DNA of 35,038 bases from Gemmatimonadota bacterium. Its GTDB lineage: Bacteria; Gemmatimonadota; Gemmatimonadetes; Longimicrobiales; RSA9. How positions within the stretch are numbered: position 1 is the stretch's first letter; each line of letters opens with the position of its first letter. Location of the stretch: assembly GCA_019347975.1 (NCBI GenBank), contig JAHWKI010000009.1, positions 1-35,038 of the forward strand, in the 5' to 3' direction. This document shows positions 27,183 to 35,038 of this stretch, in pieces. The notes under the pieces are model-generated. The model was given only the letters and a program-made list of their open reading frames with translations, had not been told where the DNA came from and made no database searches. Made by a program: the position numbers and the translations under genes.

Positions 27183-27907
27183 GGGAGCCCGGGCTGGACC
27201 TGCTCGCCATCGTCGCTCACCCGGATGACGCCGAGCTCCTGTGCGGCGGCACCCTCATCCGCGCCGCCGACCAGAGGCACGCCACCGGCGTCCTCGATCT
27301 CACCGGCGGAGAAGCCGGCACGGCGGGCAGCGCTTCGCTCCGGGCCGAGGAATCCGCCCGGGCGACCGGGATCCTCGGCCTCGCGGAGCGCCGGACCGCC
27401 GGGCTCCCCGACAGCGAGATCGAGAACACTCCGGCGGCCCGGGCGCGGGTGGCCGGAGTCCTGAGGGAGCTGCGTCCCCGCACCGTGATCGTGATGTGGG
27501 CCGAGGGGCGGCACCCGGACCATCGTGTGGCCAGTCAGCTGGCGTACGACGCGTGCTTCGTGGCCGGCCTGTCCAGGGCACCGGTGGACGGGGCGCCGTT
27601 CCGACCTGCGAAGGTCCTCTACGCGCTGTCCTACCGCGAGCACGGTCCCAAGCCGACGTTCGTCGTCGACATCACGGCGCAGATGGATCGGAAGATCGAG
27701 GCGATCTTCGCGTACGCCTCACAGTTCGAGGGAAAGACGGCGATGGGCGAGGTCTACGCGGGGGGCGAGCGGGGGCTGGAGGATCAGATCCGGGTTCACG
27801 CCGCCTACTACGGCGGGCTGATCCGGAGGGAGTACGGTGAGCCGTTCTGGACCCGGGAGACGATGGCGGTGGACGACGTTGTGACCCTGGACGTGGCCAC
27901 CTTCTAA
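27179..27907 (+). CDS. BshB1-like PIG-L family deacetylase
   Basis: GTG start overlapping the permease stop (GTGA). LLAIVAHPDDAELLCGGTL, LDLTGGEAGTAGS, RHPDHRVASQLAYDACFVAGL, YASQF as in BshB1. Confidence 0.85.
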   Translation: MREPGLDLLAIVAHPDDAELLCGGTLIRAADQRHATGVLDLTGGEAGTAGSASLRAEESARATGILGLAERRTAGLPDSEIENTPAARARVAGVLRELRPRTVIVMWAEGRHPDHRVASQLAYDACFVAGLSRAPVDGAPFRPAKVLYALSYREHGPKPTFVVDITAQMDRKIEAIFAYASQFEGKTAMGEVYAGGERGLEDQIRVHAAYYGGLIRREYGEPFWTRETMAVDDVVTLDVATF

Positions 27908-28245
27908 CCGCAGCGCACCTCGATCAGCAGCCGTCTCCAGCTCGGCACATCGGCCCCGGAGACTCGGACGGCCGTCGCGGTTGCGCTACCGCCCCGCAGC
28001 ATCCACGGACCCAGCCACAGCTCGATCTCCGGCGGGAGGTGCCCCACGATGGCGCCGTCCCGGGCGTGGACCCACACCCCCGGCTCCGCGGTGACCGGCG
28101 GATCGGGGAGCAGGACCAGCTCGTCGCCGGGCCTGAGGGCGTCCACCTGCTCGGAGCGCTCGCAGAAAACCGTCCCGTGCACCGTCGCCATGAAGCGATC
28201 GGGGTATTCGGGGGGGAGCGGGGGTGCTACTCTCTTCTCAGACAC
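27904..28245 (-). CDS. Small HIRAN-like domain protein
   Basis: ATVHGTVFCERSEQVDALRPGDELVLLPDPPVTAEPGVWVHARDGAIVGHLPPEIELWLGPWMLRGGSATATAVRVSG fits the HIRAN layout (GdeL.LvrdP...V....G..vGyLP). Start GTG 28245 or ATG 28191. Confidence 0.55.
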   Translation of the reverse strand: MSEKRVAPPLPPEYPDRFMATVHGTVFCERSEQVDALRPGDELVLLPDPPVTAEPGVWVHARDGAIVGHLPPEIELWLGPWMLRGGSATATAVRVSGADVPSWRRLLIEVRCG

Positions 28246-28321
28246 TGCCTGAATATAAGCAAGAGGCGGTTCTTCGCTACGCGGACCCCCCGGCCGCCAG
28301 CGGGTTATCAGCCGACCGACC

Positions 28322-29458
28322 ATGACCGAAGCGATGCTCTATCTCGACCACGCCGCCGATACCCCGGTACGTCCGGAGGTGATCGTCGCGATGACCCGGC
28401 TGCAGGAGGCGGGTGTCGGCAACGCATCCAGCGTCCACGGCCCGGGCCGGGCGGCGAGGGGGGCGCTGGAGGAGGCGCGCGAGCGCGTCGCCGGCGTCCT
28501 GGGAGCGGCCCCTCGAGAGATCGTCTTCACCAGCGGCGGCACGGAAGCCGACAACATGGCCGTGCTGGGCCGCTGGCGTGCGTCGCGGCGGGGCGTGGTC
28601 GTCTCGGCGGTGGAGCACAGCGCGGTGCGGGGGCCGGCGGCGGCGGCAGCCCGCGAGGGCGCTCCCCTCACCATTCTGGCGGTGGACGAATCCGGCCGCG
28701 TCGACCTGGGCGCGCTGGACGAGGCGCTGCGGGAGGAACCGGGCGTCGTTTCGGTCATGTGGGGGAACAACGAGACGGGGACCCTCCAGCCGGTCGCCGA
28801 GATCGGGCGCCGGTGCGCGGCGGCCGGGGCAGCGTTCCACACCGATGCGGTCCAGGCCGTGGGGCACGTGCCGGTCCGGGTGGATGAAGCGCGCTGCTCG
28901 CTGCTTTCGCTGAGCGCACACAAGTTCGGCGGCCCGCCGGGCGCGGGCGCGCTCTTCCTCCGCGACGGAACGGAGATCGAGCCCCTCCTCTCCGGGGGCG
29001 GGCAGGAGCGCGGGCTCCGGGCTGGGACATCGAACGTGGTCGCCGCGGCGGGGCTCGCCACAGCGCTCGACCTCGCGGTGGGGCAGTTGGAGACCGAGGC
29101 CGCCCGTCTGGGCACCCTCCGGGATCGGCTCCAGGCGCGGCTCCAGGCCGAGCTCCCGGACCTCCGCGTCCACGGCGCAGACGCGGACCGGCTGCCGCAC
29201 ATCCTGAACGTCGGCCTGGACGGCGTTCCGGCGGACGTGCTGATCGCGTCCCTGGACGTGGCCGGGCTCGCGGTCTCCTCCGGCGCGGCCTGCCACAGCG
29301 GCGGCGGAGAGCCCAGCCATGTGCTGATGGCCATGGGTCGCTTCAGCGACGCCGTCGCCCGCTTCTCCCTCGGCTGGTCCACGACGGAAGAGGACGTGGA
29401 TCGCGGGGCGGCGCTCTTCCTGGACGTCCTGGACCGCGCGCGGGCGGCCATCGCATGA
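28322..29458 (+). CDS. Cysteine desulfurase (NifS/IscS-like, class V aminotransferase)
   Basis: YLDHAADTPVRPEV, FTSGGTEADNMAV, HTDAVQAVGHVPV, SLSAHKFGGPPGAGAL (PLP Lys) and SSGAACHSGGGEPSHVL (catalytic Cys). Confidence 0.94.
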   Translation: MTEAMLYLDHAADTPVRPEVIVAMTRLQEAGVGNASSVHGPGRAARGALEEARERVAGVLGAAPREIVFTSGGTEADNMAVLGRWRASRRGVVVSAVEHSAVRGPAAAAAREGAPLTILAVDESGRVDLGALDEALREEPGVVSVMWGNNETGTLQPVAEIGRRCAAAGAAFHTDAVQAVGHVPVRVDEARCSLLSLSAHKFGGPPGAGALFLRDGTEIEPLLSGGGQERGLRAGTSNVVAAAGLATALDLAVGQLETEAARLGTLRDRLQARLQAELPDLRVHGADADRLPHILNVGLDGVPADVLIASLDVAGLAVSSGAACHSGGGEPSHVLMAMGRFSDAVARFSLGWSTTEEDVDRGAALFLDVLDRARAAIA

Positions 29459-30534
29459 GCGGCCGCGAGACGGTGCTGGTGGCGATGTCCGGCGGCGTGG
29501 ACAGCTCGGTCGCCGCGGCCCTCCTGGTCGAGAAGGGCTACCGCGTCATCGGAGCCACCATGAAGACGTTCTGCTACTCCGAGACACCGGCTAACGGCCG
29601 GACCTGCTGCGGCCTGGACGGCATCATGGACGCCCGCCGGGTGGCCGATCATCTCGGGATCGCCCATTACGTCTTCGACATGGAGGAGTCGTTCGGCCGC
29701 GCGGTAATGGACGATTTCGTGGCCGAGTACGTGGCCGGCCGGACGCCCAATCCGTGCGTGCGCTGCAACTCCAACACGAAGATCCCCGACCTGCTCCGGC
29801 GCGGGCGTGCCCTCGGAGCCGACCGGATTGCGACGGGCCACTACGCCAGGATCCGGCAGGTGACGGGCGAGACAGCCGTGCTGCTCCGGGGCGTCGATGA
29901 TCGGAAGGACCAGTCCTATTTCCTCTGGGGCGTGCCCCCGGAGGTCCTCGATCACCTGGTTTTCCCGGTCGGCGACCTGACGAAGGACGAGGTCAGGGAT
30001 CGCGCCCGGGCGCTCGGCCTGAGCACCGCCGAGAAGCCGGAGTCACAGGAAATCTGCTTCGTCCCCACCGACGATTACACCGACTTCCTCTCCACGCGGC
30101 TCGGAGCGGATCATCCCGCCCTGAGCCCCGGGCGGATGGTGACGGCGGAGGGCGAGCACGTCGGCGAGCACGGGGGCTACGCGCGGTACACCGTCGGGCA
30201 GCGAAAGGGGCTCGGCGGGGGCTTCGGGCGCAGGCTCTACGTTCTGGGCGTGCGCCCGGACAGGAACGAGGTGGTGGTCGGCGACCCGGCGGGGCTGGCG
30301 CGCGGCGAGGTGACCCTGGGAGACCTCAACTGGCTGGCGCCATCCCCGGCCCCGGGAGAGCGGCTCCACGTTCGGCTGCGGCATCGCGCCGCCCTGGTCC
30401 CGGCCGAGGTGGTGGAGCGGGGAGGTTCGGAGCTGCGGCTCCGATTCGATTCCCCGCAGACCGCGGTCACTCCCGGTCAGTCGGGGGCGATCTACCGGGG
30501 TGAAGCGCTGGTGGGGGGCGGGCGCATCCGCTGA
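29455..30534 (+). CDS. mnmA: tRNA-specific 2-thiouridylase MnmA
   Basis: PP-loop VAMSGGVDSSVAA, RTPNPCVRCNSNTKI, ATGHYARI, DQSYFLWG, SQEICFVPTDDY. ATG overlaps the desulfurase stop (ATGA). Confidence 0.96.
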   Translation: MSGRETVLVAMSGGVDSSVAAALLVEKGYRVIGATMKTFCYSETPANGRTCCGLDGIMDARRVADHLGIAHYVFDMEESFGRAVMDDFVAEYVAGRTPNPCVRCNSNTKIPDLLRRGRALGADRIATGHYARIRQVTGETAVLLRGVDDRKDQSYFLWGVPPEVLDHLVFPVGDLTKDEVRDRARALGLSTAEKPESQEICFVPTDDYTDFLSTRLGADHPALSPGRMVTAEGEHVGEHGGYARYTVGQRKGLGGGFGRRLYVLGVRPDRNEVVVGDPAGLARGEVTLGDLNWLAPSPAPGERLHVRLRHRAALVPAEVVERGGSELRLRFDSPQTAVTPGQSGAIYRGEALVGGGRIR

Positions 30535-30541
30535 AGCCGCC

Positions 30542-30559
30542 GAGCTGTCATTTCAGCTC
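30542..30559. other. Short hairpin at the convergent junction of mnmA and the 80-aa ORF
   Basis: GAGCTG-TCATTT-CAGCTC, perfect 6-bp arms; no T-tract. Confidence 0.35.
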
Positions 30560-30790
30560 CGTCGCCTGCTCCAGCAGCGCCGCCAGCTCGGCGTCGGACA
30601 GCGTGGAGATCTCGTGCTCCACGGCTGCCTTGTCCTGCTCCCGCTGAATCGTCCGGGCCCTCCGCTTCCGGTCCGACAGGCACTGGAACACAATGGTGGA
30701 ACGCTCCGGGAACCCGAAATCCCCGGCCGATGCGTAGGCCTCCCACATGTCCAGGTCGGCGTCCTGAATGGTTCTCGTCATTGGCTCCAC
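30548..30790 (-). CDS. Small charged hypothetical protein downstream of dnaJ
   Basis: ORF MEPMTRTIQDADLDMWEAYASAGDFGFPERSTIVFQCLSDRKRRARTIQREQDKAAVEHEISTLSDAELAALLEQATELK, starting 1 nt after the dnaJ stop. Confidence 0.65.
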   Translation of the reverse strand: MEPMTRTIQDADLDMWEAYASAGDFGFPERSTIVFQCLSDRKRRARTIQREQDKAAVEHEISTLSDAELAALLEQATELK

Positions 30791-30791
30791 C

Positions 30792-31898
30792 TCAATACTT
30801 CAGCTCGGCGGCGTCGGCGAACTGCTTCATCAGCCGCTCCTCTTCCTCGGTCAGCTTCTCCGGCACGGTGATCTTCACCTGAACGTACTGGTCGCCCCGG
30901 GCCCCGCCCTTCTCGATCCCCTGCCCCGCGATTCGGAAGCGGGTGCCCGACTGCGTCCCCGGCGGCACCTTCAGCGACACTTTCTTCCCCTCGACCGTGC
31001 GCACCCGGATCTTGGAACCGAGCGCGGCCTGCGCGATATTCAGGGGCACCGTCACGTGGACGTCCAGCCCCTTCCGCTGGAAGAACCGATGCGGCTTCAC
31101 CTGAAACGTGATCACGAGGTCGCCGGCGGTGCCGCCGGCCTGCCCGCGCGGACCCTGTCCGGTCAGGCGCATCTTGGTCCCCGTGTCCACTCCGGACGGC
31201 ACCTTGAGCCGGATCTGCCGCTCCTGTCTCACCTGGCCCGTCCCGGCGCAGGCCGGGCACGGCTCGGCGGGGATCTGGCCACGTCCATAGCAGGCCGGGC
31301 ACGGACGATTCACCGCGAAGCCGCCCTGGCCGAACGACACGGTACCGGATCCGGAGCACTCCACGCAGGTGATCATGCGGGTTCCGGGCGCGGCTCCCGA
31401 CCCCCCACAGTTCGCGCAGTCCTCCGTCACCGGCACGTTCAGGGCGATGGACCCGCCGCGCGCCGCCACCTCGAACGGCACCTCCACGGTGTACTCCAGG
31501 TCCCCGCCCCGTTCCGGCCCCGTCCGTGGCCGACGCTTCCGCCCGAAGTCGAAGATCGAGCTGAAGAGGTCGCCGAGGCCGCCCAGATCGCCCAGGTCCT
31601 CCGTCGAGAAGCGGATCCCTTCGCCACCGCCGAACCCGCTCCCCGGTCGTCCGCCGAAGCCGCCCAACGGACCCATCCGCCGCATCTGGTCGTACTGCTT
31701 CCGCTTCTCGGGGCTGGATAGTACCCCGTACGCCTCCCCGACCTCCTTGAAGCGTTCGGCCGCGCGCGGATCGTTCCTGTTCGCATCCGGATGGTACTGC
31801 TTGGCCAGCTTCCGATACGCCTTCTTGATCTCGGCCGCGTCCGCGCCCTCGGAGACTCCGAGGATCTGGTAGTAGTCCTTCGACGTGGCCGCCGGCAT
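30792..31898 (-). CDS. dnaJ: Chaperone DnaJ
   Basis: J-domain with HPD ([12 protein letters not shown]), G/F region, four CxxCxGxG repeats ([32 protein letters not shown]). Confidence 0.97.
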   Translation of the reverse strand: MPAATSKDYYQILGVSEGADAAEIKKAYRKLAKQYHPDANRNDPRAAERFKEVGEAYGVLSSPEKRKQYDQMRRMGPLGGFGGRPGSGFGGGEGIRFSTEDLGDLGGLGDLFSSIFDFGRKRRPRTGPERGGDLEYTVEVPFEVAARGGSIALNVPVTEDCANCGGSGAAPGTRMITCVECSGSGTVSFGQGGFAVNRPCPACYGRGQIPAEPCPACAGTGQVRQERQIRLKVPSGVDTGTKMRLTGQGPRGQAGGTAGDLVITFQVKPHRFFQRKGLDVHVTVPLNIAQAALGSKIRVRTVEGKKVSLKVPPGTQSGTRFRIAGQGIEKGGARGDQYVQVKITVPEKLTEEEERLMKQFADAAELKY

Positions 31899-31904
31899 GT
31901 CCGC

Positions 31905-32489
31905 CTAATCCCCCGTCGACTCGTCGTATTTCAGCACCCGGACCCGCGCCGGCCGCACCAGCGTTCCGCTGAAGCGATACCCCTTCTGAAACACATCGGC
32001 GACTCGATCATCCTCATCCGGGTCGGCGGTGGGCACCGTCATGAGCGCCTCCATGACCTCCGGATCGAACGGCCGTCCTTCCGCATCCAGGCTCTCGAGC
32101 CCCGCGGTCTCCAGCACGGCCCTGAACTTCTTCTCCACCAGCCGCGCGCCTTCCGCGAGTGACTCCCCGTCCCCCTCCGACGCGCTCGCGACCACCCGCT
32201 CCAGGTCATCCAGAACGTCCAGAAGGGGACGCACCAGCTCCACCTGCAGCCGCGACGCCAGCGACTGGCGGTCCCGGTCGTTACGCTTGCGATAGTTGTC
32301 GAACTCCGCGGCCAGCCGCAGGTGCCGATCGTTCAGCGTATCCAGCTCCGCCCTGAGCTCGTCCACCTCCGTGCTGATCGCGTCCGGCGAGGCCTCCGCA
32401 TCCGACTCGACCTGCAGGCCACCCTCCTTCTCACTTTCTTCGATGGAGCTCTCGCGTTCGTCCATTCGTTCCTTCCGGTCGTTCATCAT
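31905..32489 (-). CDS. grpE: Nucleotide exchange factor GrpE
   Basis: Coiled-coil N-terminus, EFDNYRKRNDRDR, C-terminal DRVADVFQKGYRFSGTLVRPARVRV; directly upstream of dnaJ. Confidence 0.95.
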   Translation of the reverse strand: MMNDRKERMDERESSIEESEKEGGLQVESDAEASPDAISTEVDELRAELDTLNDRHLRLAAEFDNYRKRNDRDRQSLASRLQVELVRPLLDVLDDLERVVASASEGDGESLAEGARLVEKKFRAVLETAGLESLDAEGRPFDPEVMEALMTVPTADPDEDDRVADVFQKGYRFSGTLVRPARVRVLKYDESTGD

Positions 32490-32549
32490 CCCCTTCCGTC
32501 AGGGTTTCGCCGTGGCGGAGTCACGGTGCAATCGGGATGCCGGGCGGGT

Positions 32550-32564
32550 CTGCCGCATCGGCAG
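32550..32564 (-). terminator. Hairpin directly after the hydrolase stop; weak terminator candidate
   Basis: CTGCCG-CAT-CGGCAG, perfect 6-bp arms with a 3-nt loop just 3' of the hydrolase stop (32566-32568). No T-tract. Confidence 0.3.
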
Positions 32565-32565
32565 G

Positions 32566-33417
32566 TCAGGCGAGGTGCTCCCGGATCCAGTCGCGCACCT
32601 CCCTCAGCACGTCTGCCCGGCTCCGTTCCTGGAGCACTTCGTGGCGCAGCCCGTCGAGGACTTCGACGGAAACGGCCGGCGTGGCCAGGGACCGGGCGAA
32701 GGCCAGGCTGCGCTCGGTGGAGACGAAGCTATCGTCGCCGGCCAGGAGGAAGAGCACGGGCACGTTGATGCGGTCGCCCCTGCGGAAGGCGGTCTCGATG
32801 GCACCGGAGAGCTCGGTAAACATCCGCGGCGTGATGGTGGAATGGATCTGGGGATCGTCGCGGTAGGCGACGGCGCGCTCCTCGTCCTGGGTGAGATCGT
32901 TCGGATCCAGCGGGACGGAGAACGGAAAGGCGGGTAGCACGTGATTGAAGATGTTACCGAGAAGGACCTTCCATCGCGGGGCATTGTAGGCGGTGCCGAG
33001 CCAGGGCGAGGTGATGACGGCGCCGGCGAACGGGGCCTCGTATTCCTCGAGGTAGCGGAGGCCGACGAGGCCGCCCATGGAGTGCCCGAGGAGGAACATG
33101 GGAGTGCCGACGGGGAGGAGTCCCTGCACCTCGCGGCGGAAGCGGTCCAGGTCCTGGAGAAGGACGTCGAAGCGGGAGATATGGCCACGCCGCCCTTCGG
33201 AGCCGCCGTGGCCGCGGAGATCGAGGGCGAACGTCGAGAAGCGGGAGCTGGCCATGAATTCGGCCAGCTCCTCGTACCGCGCGCTGTGCTCGAAGAGGCC
33301 GTGGACCACCAGGACCGCGGCCTCGGGATCAGGTACTTCCCAGGTCCGGTAGTGGAGCCGTATCCGGCCGACACCTTCGAGGTACCCGTGGTTCTCCTGC
33401 ATGATGCCGGGCATCAC
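32566..33417 (-). CDS. Alpha/beta hydrolase (monoacylglycerol lipase-like)
   Basis: [41 protein letters not shown] (GHSMGG nucleophile elbow), late Asp (LLAGDDSFV) and His (GLRHEVLQE). Confidence 0.92.
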   Translation of the reverse strand: MMPGIMQENHGYLEGVGRIRLHYRTWEVPDPEAAVLVVHGLFEHSARYEELAEFMASSRFSTFALDLRGHGGSEGRRGHISRFDVLLQDLDRFRREVQGLLPVGTPMFLLGHSMGGLVGLRYLEEYEAPFAGAVITSPWLGTAYNAPRWKVLLGNIFNHVLPAFPFSVPLDPNDLTQDEERAVAYRDDPQIHSTITPRMFTELSGAIETAFRRGDRINVPVLFLLAGDDSFVSTERSLAFARSLATPAVSVEVLDGLRHEVLQERSRADVLREVRDWIREHLA

Positions 33418-33893
33418 ACCTCCTCCAGGAGCGCATCGAGCAGGATCAGGGCCTGTTCGACGGCGGCGTCACGGATGGCCGCGCGGTCACCATTGAACGT
33501 GAAGTGGCGCGTCGTCACTCTAGCGCCGAGTGCGGCGGCGATCCAGACGGTGCCCACCGGCTTCTCGGCGGAGCCCCCGCCGGGACCCGCCACGCCTGTG
33601 ATCGCCAGCGCGATGTCGGCGGCTGTAGCGGTTCGCGCCCCTTCCGCCATGGCGCGAGCGACCGGCTCGGAAACGGCTCCGTGCTGCGAGATGAGGGAAT
33701 CGGGCACGCCGAGAAGGTCGGTCTTGGCGCCATTGGAGTACGTGGTCAGCCCGGCCGTGAAGAAGCGGGAGGCGCCTTCCGCGTCGGTGAGCCGCGCGCC
33801 CAGCAGGCCGCCGGTGCAGCTCTCGGCCAGGGCCAGGGTGAGGCCGCGGCGCGCCAGCCGGTCTCCCAGCCGGGCGGCGAGCGGCGGGCTCAC
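33414..33893 (-). CDS. pncC: CinA C-terminal-domain nicotinamide-nucleotide amidase
   Basis: [84 protein letters not shown] overlaps the pgsA stop. Confidence 0.93.
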   Translation of the reverse strand: MSPPLAARLGDRLARRGLTLALAESCTGGLLGARLTDAEGASRFFTAGLTTYSNGAKTDLLGVPDSLISQHGAVSEPVARAMAEGARTATAADIALAITGVAGPGGGSAEKPVGTVWIAAALGARVTTRHFTFNGDRAAIRDAAVEQALILLDALLEEV

Positions 33894-34543
33894 GACGCGG
33901 AGCCCGCCGGCAGCCTTCGCCAGTTCCAGAAGTACACGACCAGGGAGTAGATGGTCAGCACCAGGGCGATCAGGAGCGAGATGGCGACCACGGGCCCGTG
34001 GAGGAGTCCCTGCCACAGCTCCCAGCCGGTGCCGGTCCACCCCCGCTCGGCGGCCGCGGTCTGCAGGGCAAACCACAGGATCGTGGCGCCGCAGAAAATG
34101 TTCTGGAAGACCGCCTTGTACTTCCCCGACTGACCGGCCGGAATCACGCGCCCGCGCCCGGCCTCGATCTGCCGGACCACGGTGACGAGGAGCTCACGGC
34201 CGAAGATCACGAGGATGATCCACAGAGGCATCTCGCCCCAGAAGGGGAGGTCTCCGACGGGCCCGGGTCGATGCGAGACGATGTAGAAGGGGATGAACGT
34301 GGCGACCACCAGGAGCTTGTCGGCGAGGGGATCCATGAGCTTGCCGAAATCGGAGATCCAGCCGTGCTTCCGGGCGAGGTAGCCATCGAACAGGTCGGAG
34401 AAGGCCGCCACGAGGAAGAGGATGAACCCGAGAAGCCGTGGCCAGAACTCCGGCACCAGGACGAGGACGAAGACCGCCGGCGTGACGAGGATGCGCGCCA
34501 CGGTGATGACGTTCGGGATGGTACGGGCTTCGAGGAGCGGCAT
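33890..34543 (-). CDS. pgsA: CDP-diacylglycerol-glycerol-3-phosphate 3-phosphatidyltransferase
   Basis: [15 protein letters not shown] and CDP-alcohol phosphotransferase motif [29 protein letters not shown]. Confidence 0.92.
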   Translation of the reverse strand: MPLLEARTIPNVITVARILVTPAVFVLVLVPEFWPRLLGFILFLVAAFSDLFDGYLARKHGWISDFGKLMDPLADKLLVVATFIPFYIVSHRPGPVGDLPFWGEMPLWIILVIFGRELLVTVVRQIEAGRGRVIPAGQSGKYKAVFQNIFCGATILWFALQTAAAERGWTGTGWELWQGLLHGPVVAISLLIALVLTIYSLVVYFWNWRRLPAGSAS

Positions 34544-34549
34544 GCAGGG

Positions 34550-35038
34550 TCAGCTCAGCGCCTTGATAACCTGTTTGCTGATCGCCCGCAGCGTATCGAA
34601 GACTCCCTCTCCCTCCGTCGCGATGGCCTCGTGCTCCTGCAGACCACCGGGGTTGATCTGGCCGCTGAGCTCGTCCGCCGCAATCGCGTTGGGCAGGTCC
34701 CGCTTGTTGTACTGCAGAACCATGGGTAGCTGCCGCGGGTCGTACCCGTAGTCAGCAAGGTTCTCGTAGAGGTTCTGCATGGACGCGAGGTTCGCGTCCA
34801 TCCGTTCCGCCTGGGAGTCCGCCACGAACACGATGCCGTCGACCCCTTTCAGGATCAGGCGACGGCTCGCGTTATAGTAGACCTGACCGGGGACCGTATA
34901 GAGATGGAAGCGCGTCTTGAAGCCGCGAATGGTGCCGAGGTCCACCGGGAGGAAGTCGAAAAACAGCGTACGCTCGTTCTCGGTGGCCAGCGAGATCATC
35001 TTCCCCCGAGTCTCCGGATTCACCTTCTTGTAGACGTA
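34550..35038 (-). CDS. mglA: MglA-like small Ras-family GTPase, N-terminus cut by the right window edge
   Basis: [50 protein letters not shown] and [11 protein letters not shown]; frame stays open to 35038. The P-loop lies outside the window. Confidence 0.9.
   Translation of the reverse strand, partial: YVYKKVNPETRGKMISLATENERTLFFDFLPVDLGTIRGFKTRFHLYTVPGQVYYNASRRLILKGVDGIVFVADSQAERMDANLASMQNLYENLADYGYDPRQLPMVLQYNKRDLPNAIAADELSGQINPGGLQEHEAIATEGEGVFDTLRAISKQVIKALS

Noticed and set aside
28339-29955. 538-aa minus-strand ORF opposite the cysteine desulfurase and mnmA
   Set aside because: S/R/A-rich antisense translation; both plus-strand genes carry catalytic motifs.
1-35038. CRISPR array, tRNA/rRNA, transposase or prophage genes
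   Set aside because: Looked for repeat-spacer periodicity, RNA-gene landmarks and integrase/transposase motifs by eye; none seen. A tRNAscan/Infernal/ISfinder run would be needed to exclude them formally.

Overview
This is a GC-rich, gene-dense bacterial chromosomal window. The gene repertoire and coding style suggest a Gemmatimonadota-like organism, but that is inference. Both edges cut a gene: an aldehyde dehydrogenase on the left and an MglA-like GTPase on the right. I read about 30 protein-coding genes and saw no rRNA, tRNA, CRISPR array, prophage or transposase. Blocks: (i) minus-strand larE, a LarE-C-terminus-like small ORF, thpR, a membrane-anchored unknown, an NtrX-like regulator and a small membrane protein; (ii) minus-strand overlapping cluster of beta-lactamase-fold hydrolase, M15-like peptidase and a GCS/amidoligase-like protein, followed by a YifB/ComM ATPase; (iii) minus-strand TolC, membrane-fusion protein and MacB-like permease with no ATPase gene; (iv) plus-strand HtrA, convergent with a ~1,257-aa NtrY-like histidine kinase; (v) a divergent creatininase-family gene with altered metal motifs; (vi) a complete plus-strand efflux operon (TolC, MFP, ATPase, two permeases) with a bshB1-like gene coupled to its end and a convincing promoter/operator at its start; (vii) a HIRAN-like small protein, cysteine desulfurase, mnmA, grpE-dnaJ, alpha/beta hydrolase, pncC, pgsA and mglA. 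Most likely under-described: the cell-wall-like trio (7244-9853), the LarE C-terminal paralogue (3892-4122), the giant NtrY-like kinase, and the ATPase-less exporter. No single unmistakably new system is proven by sequence alone.
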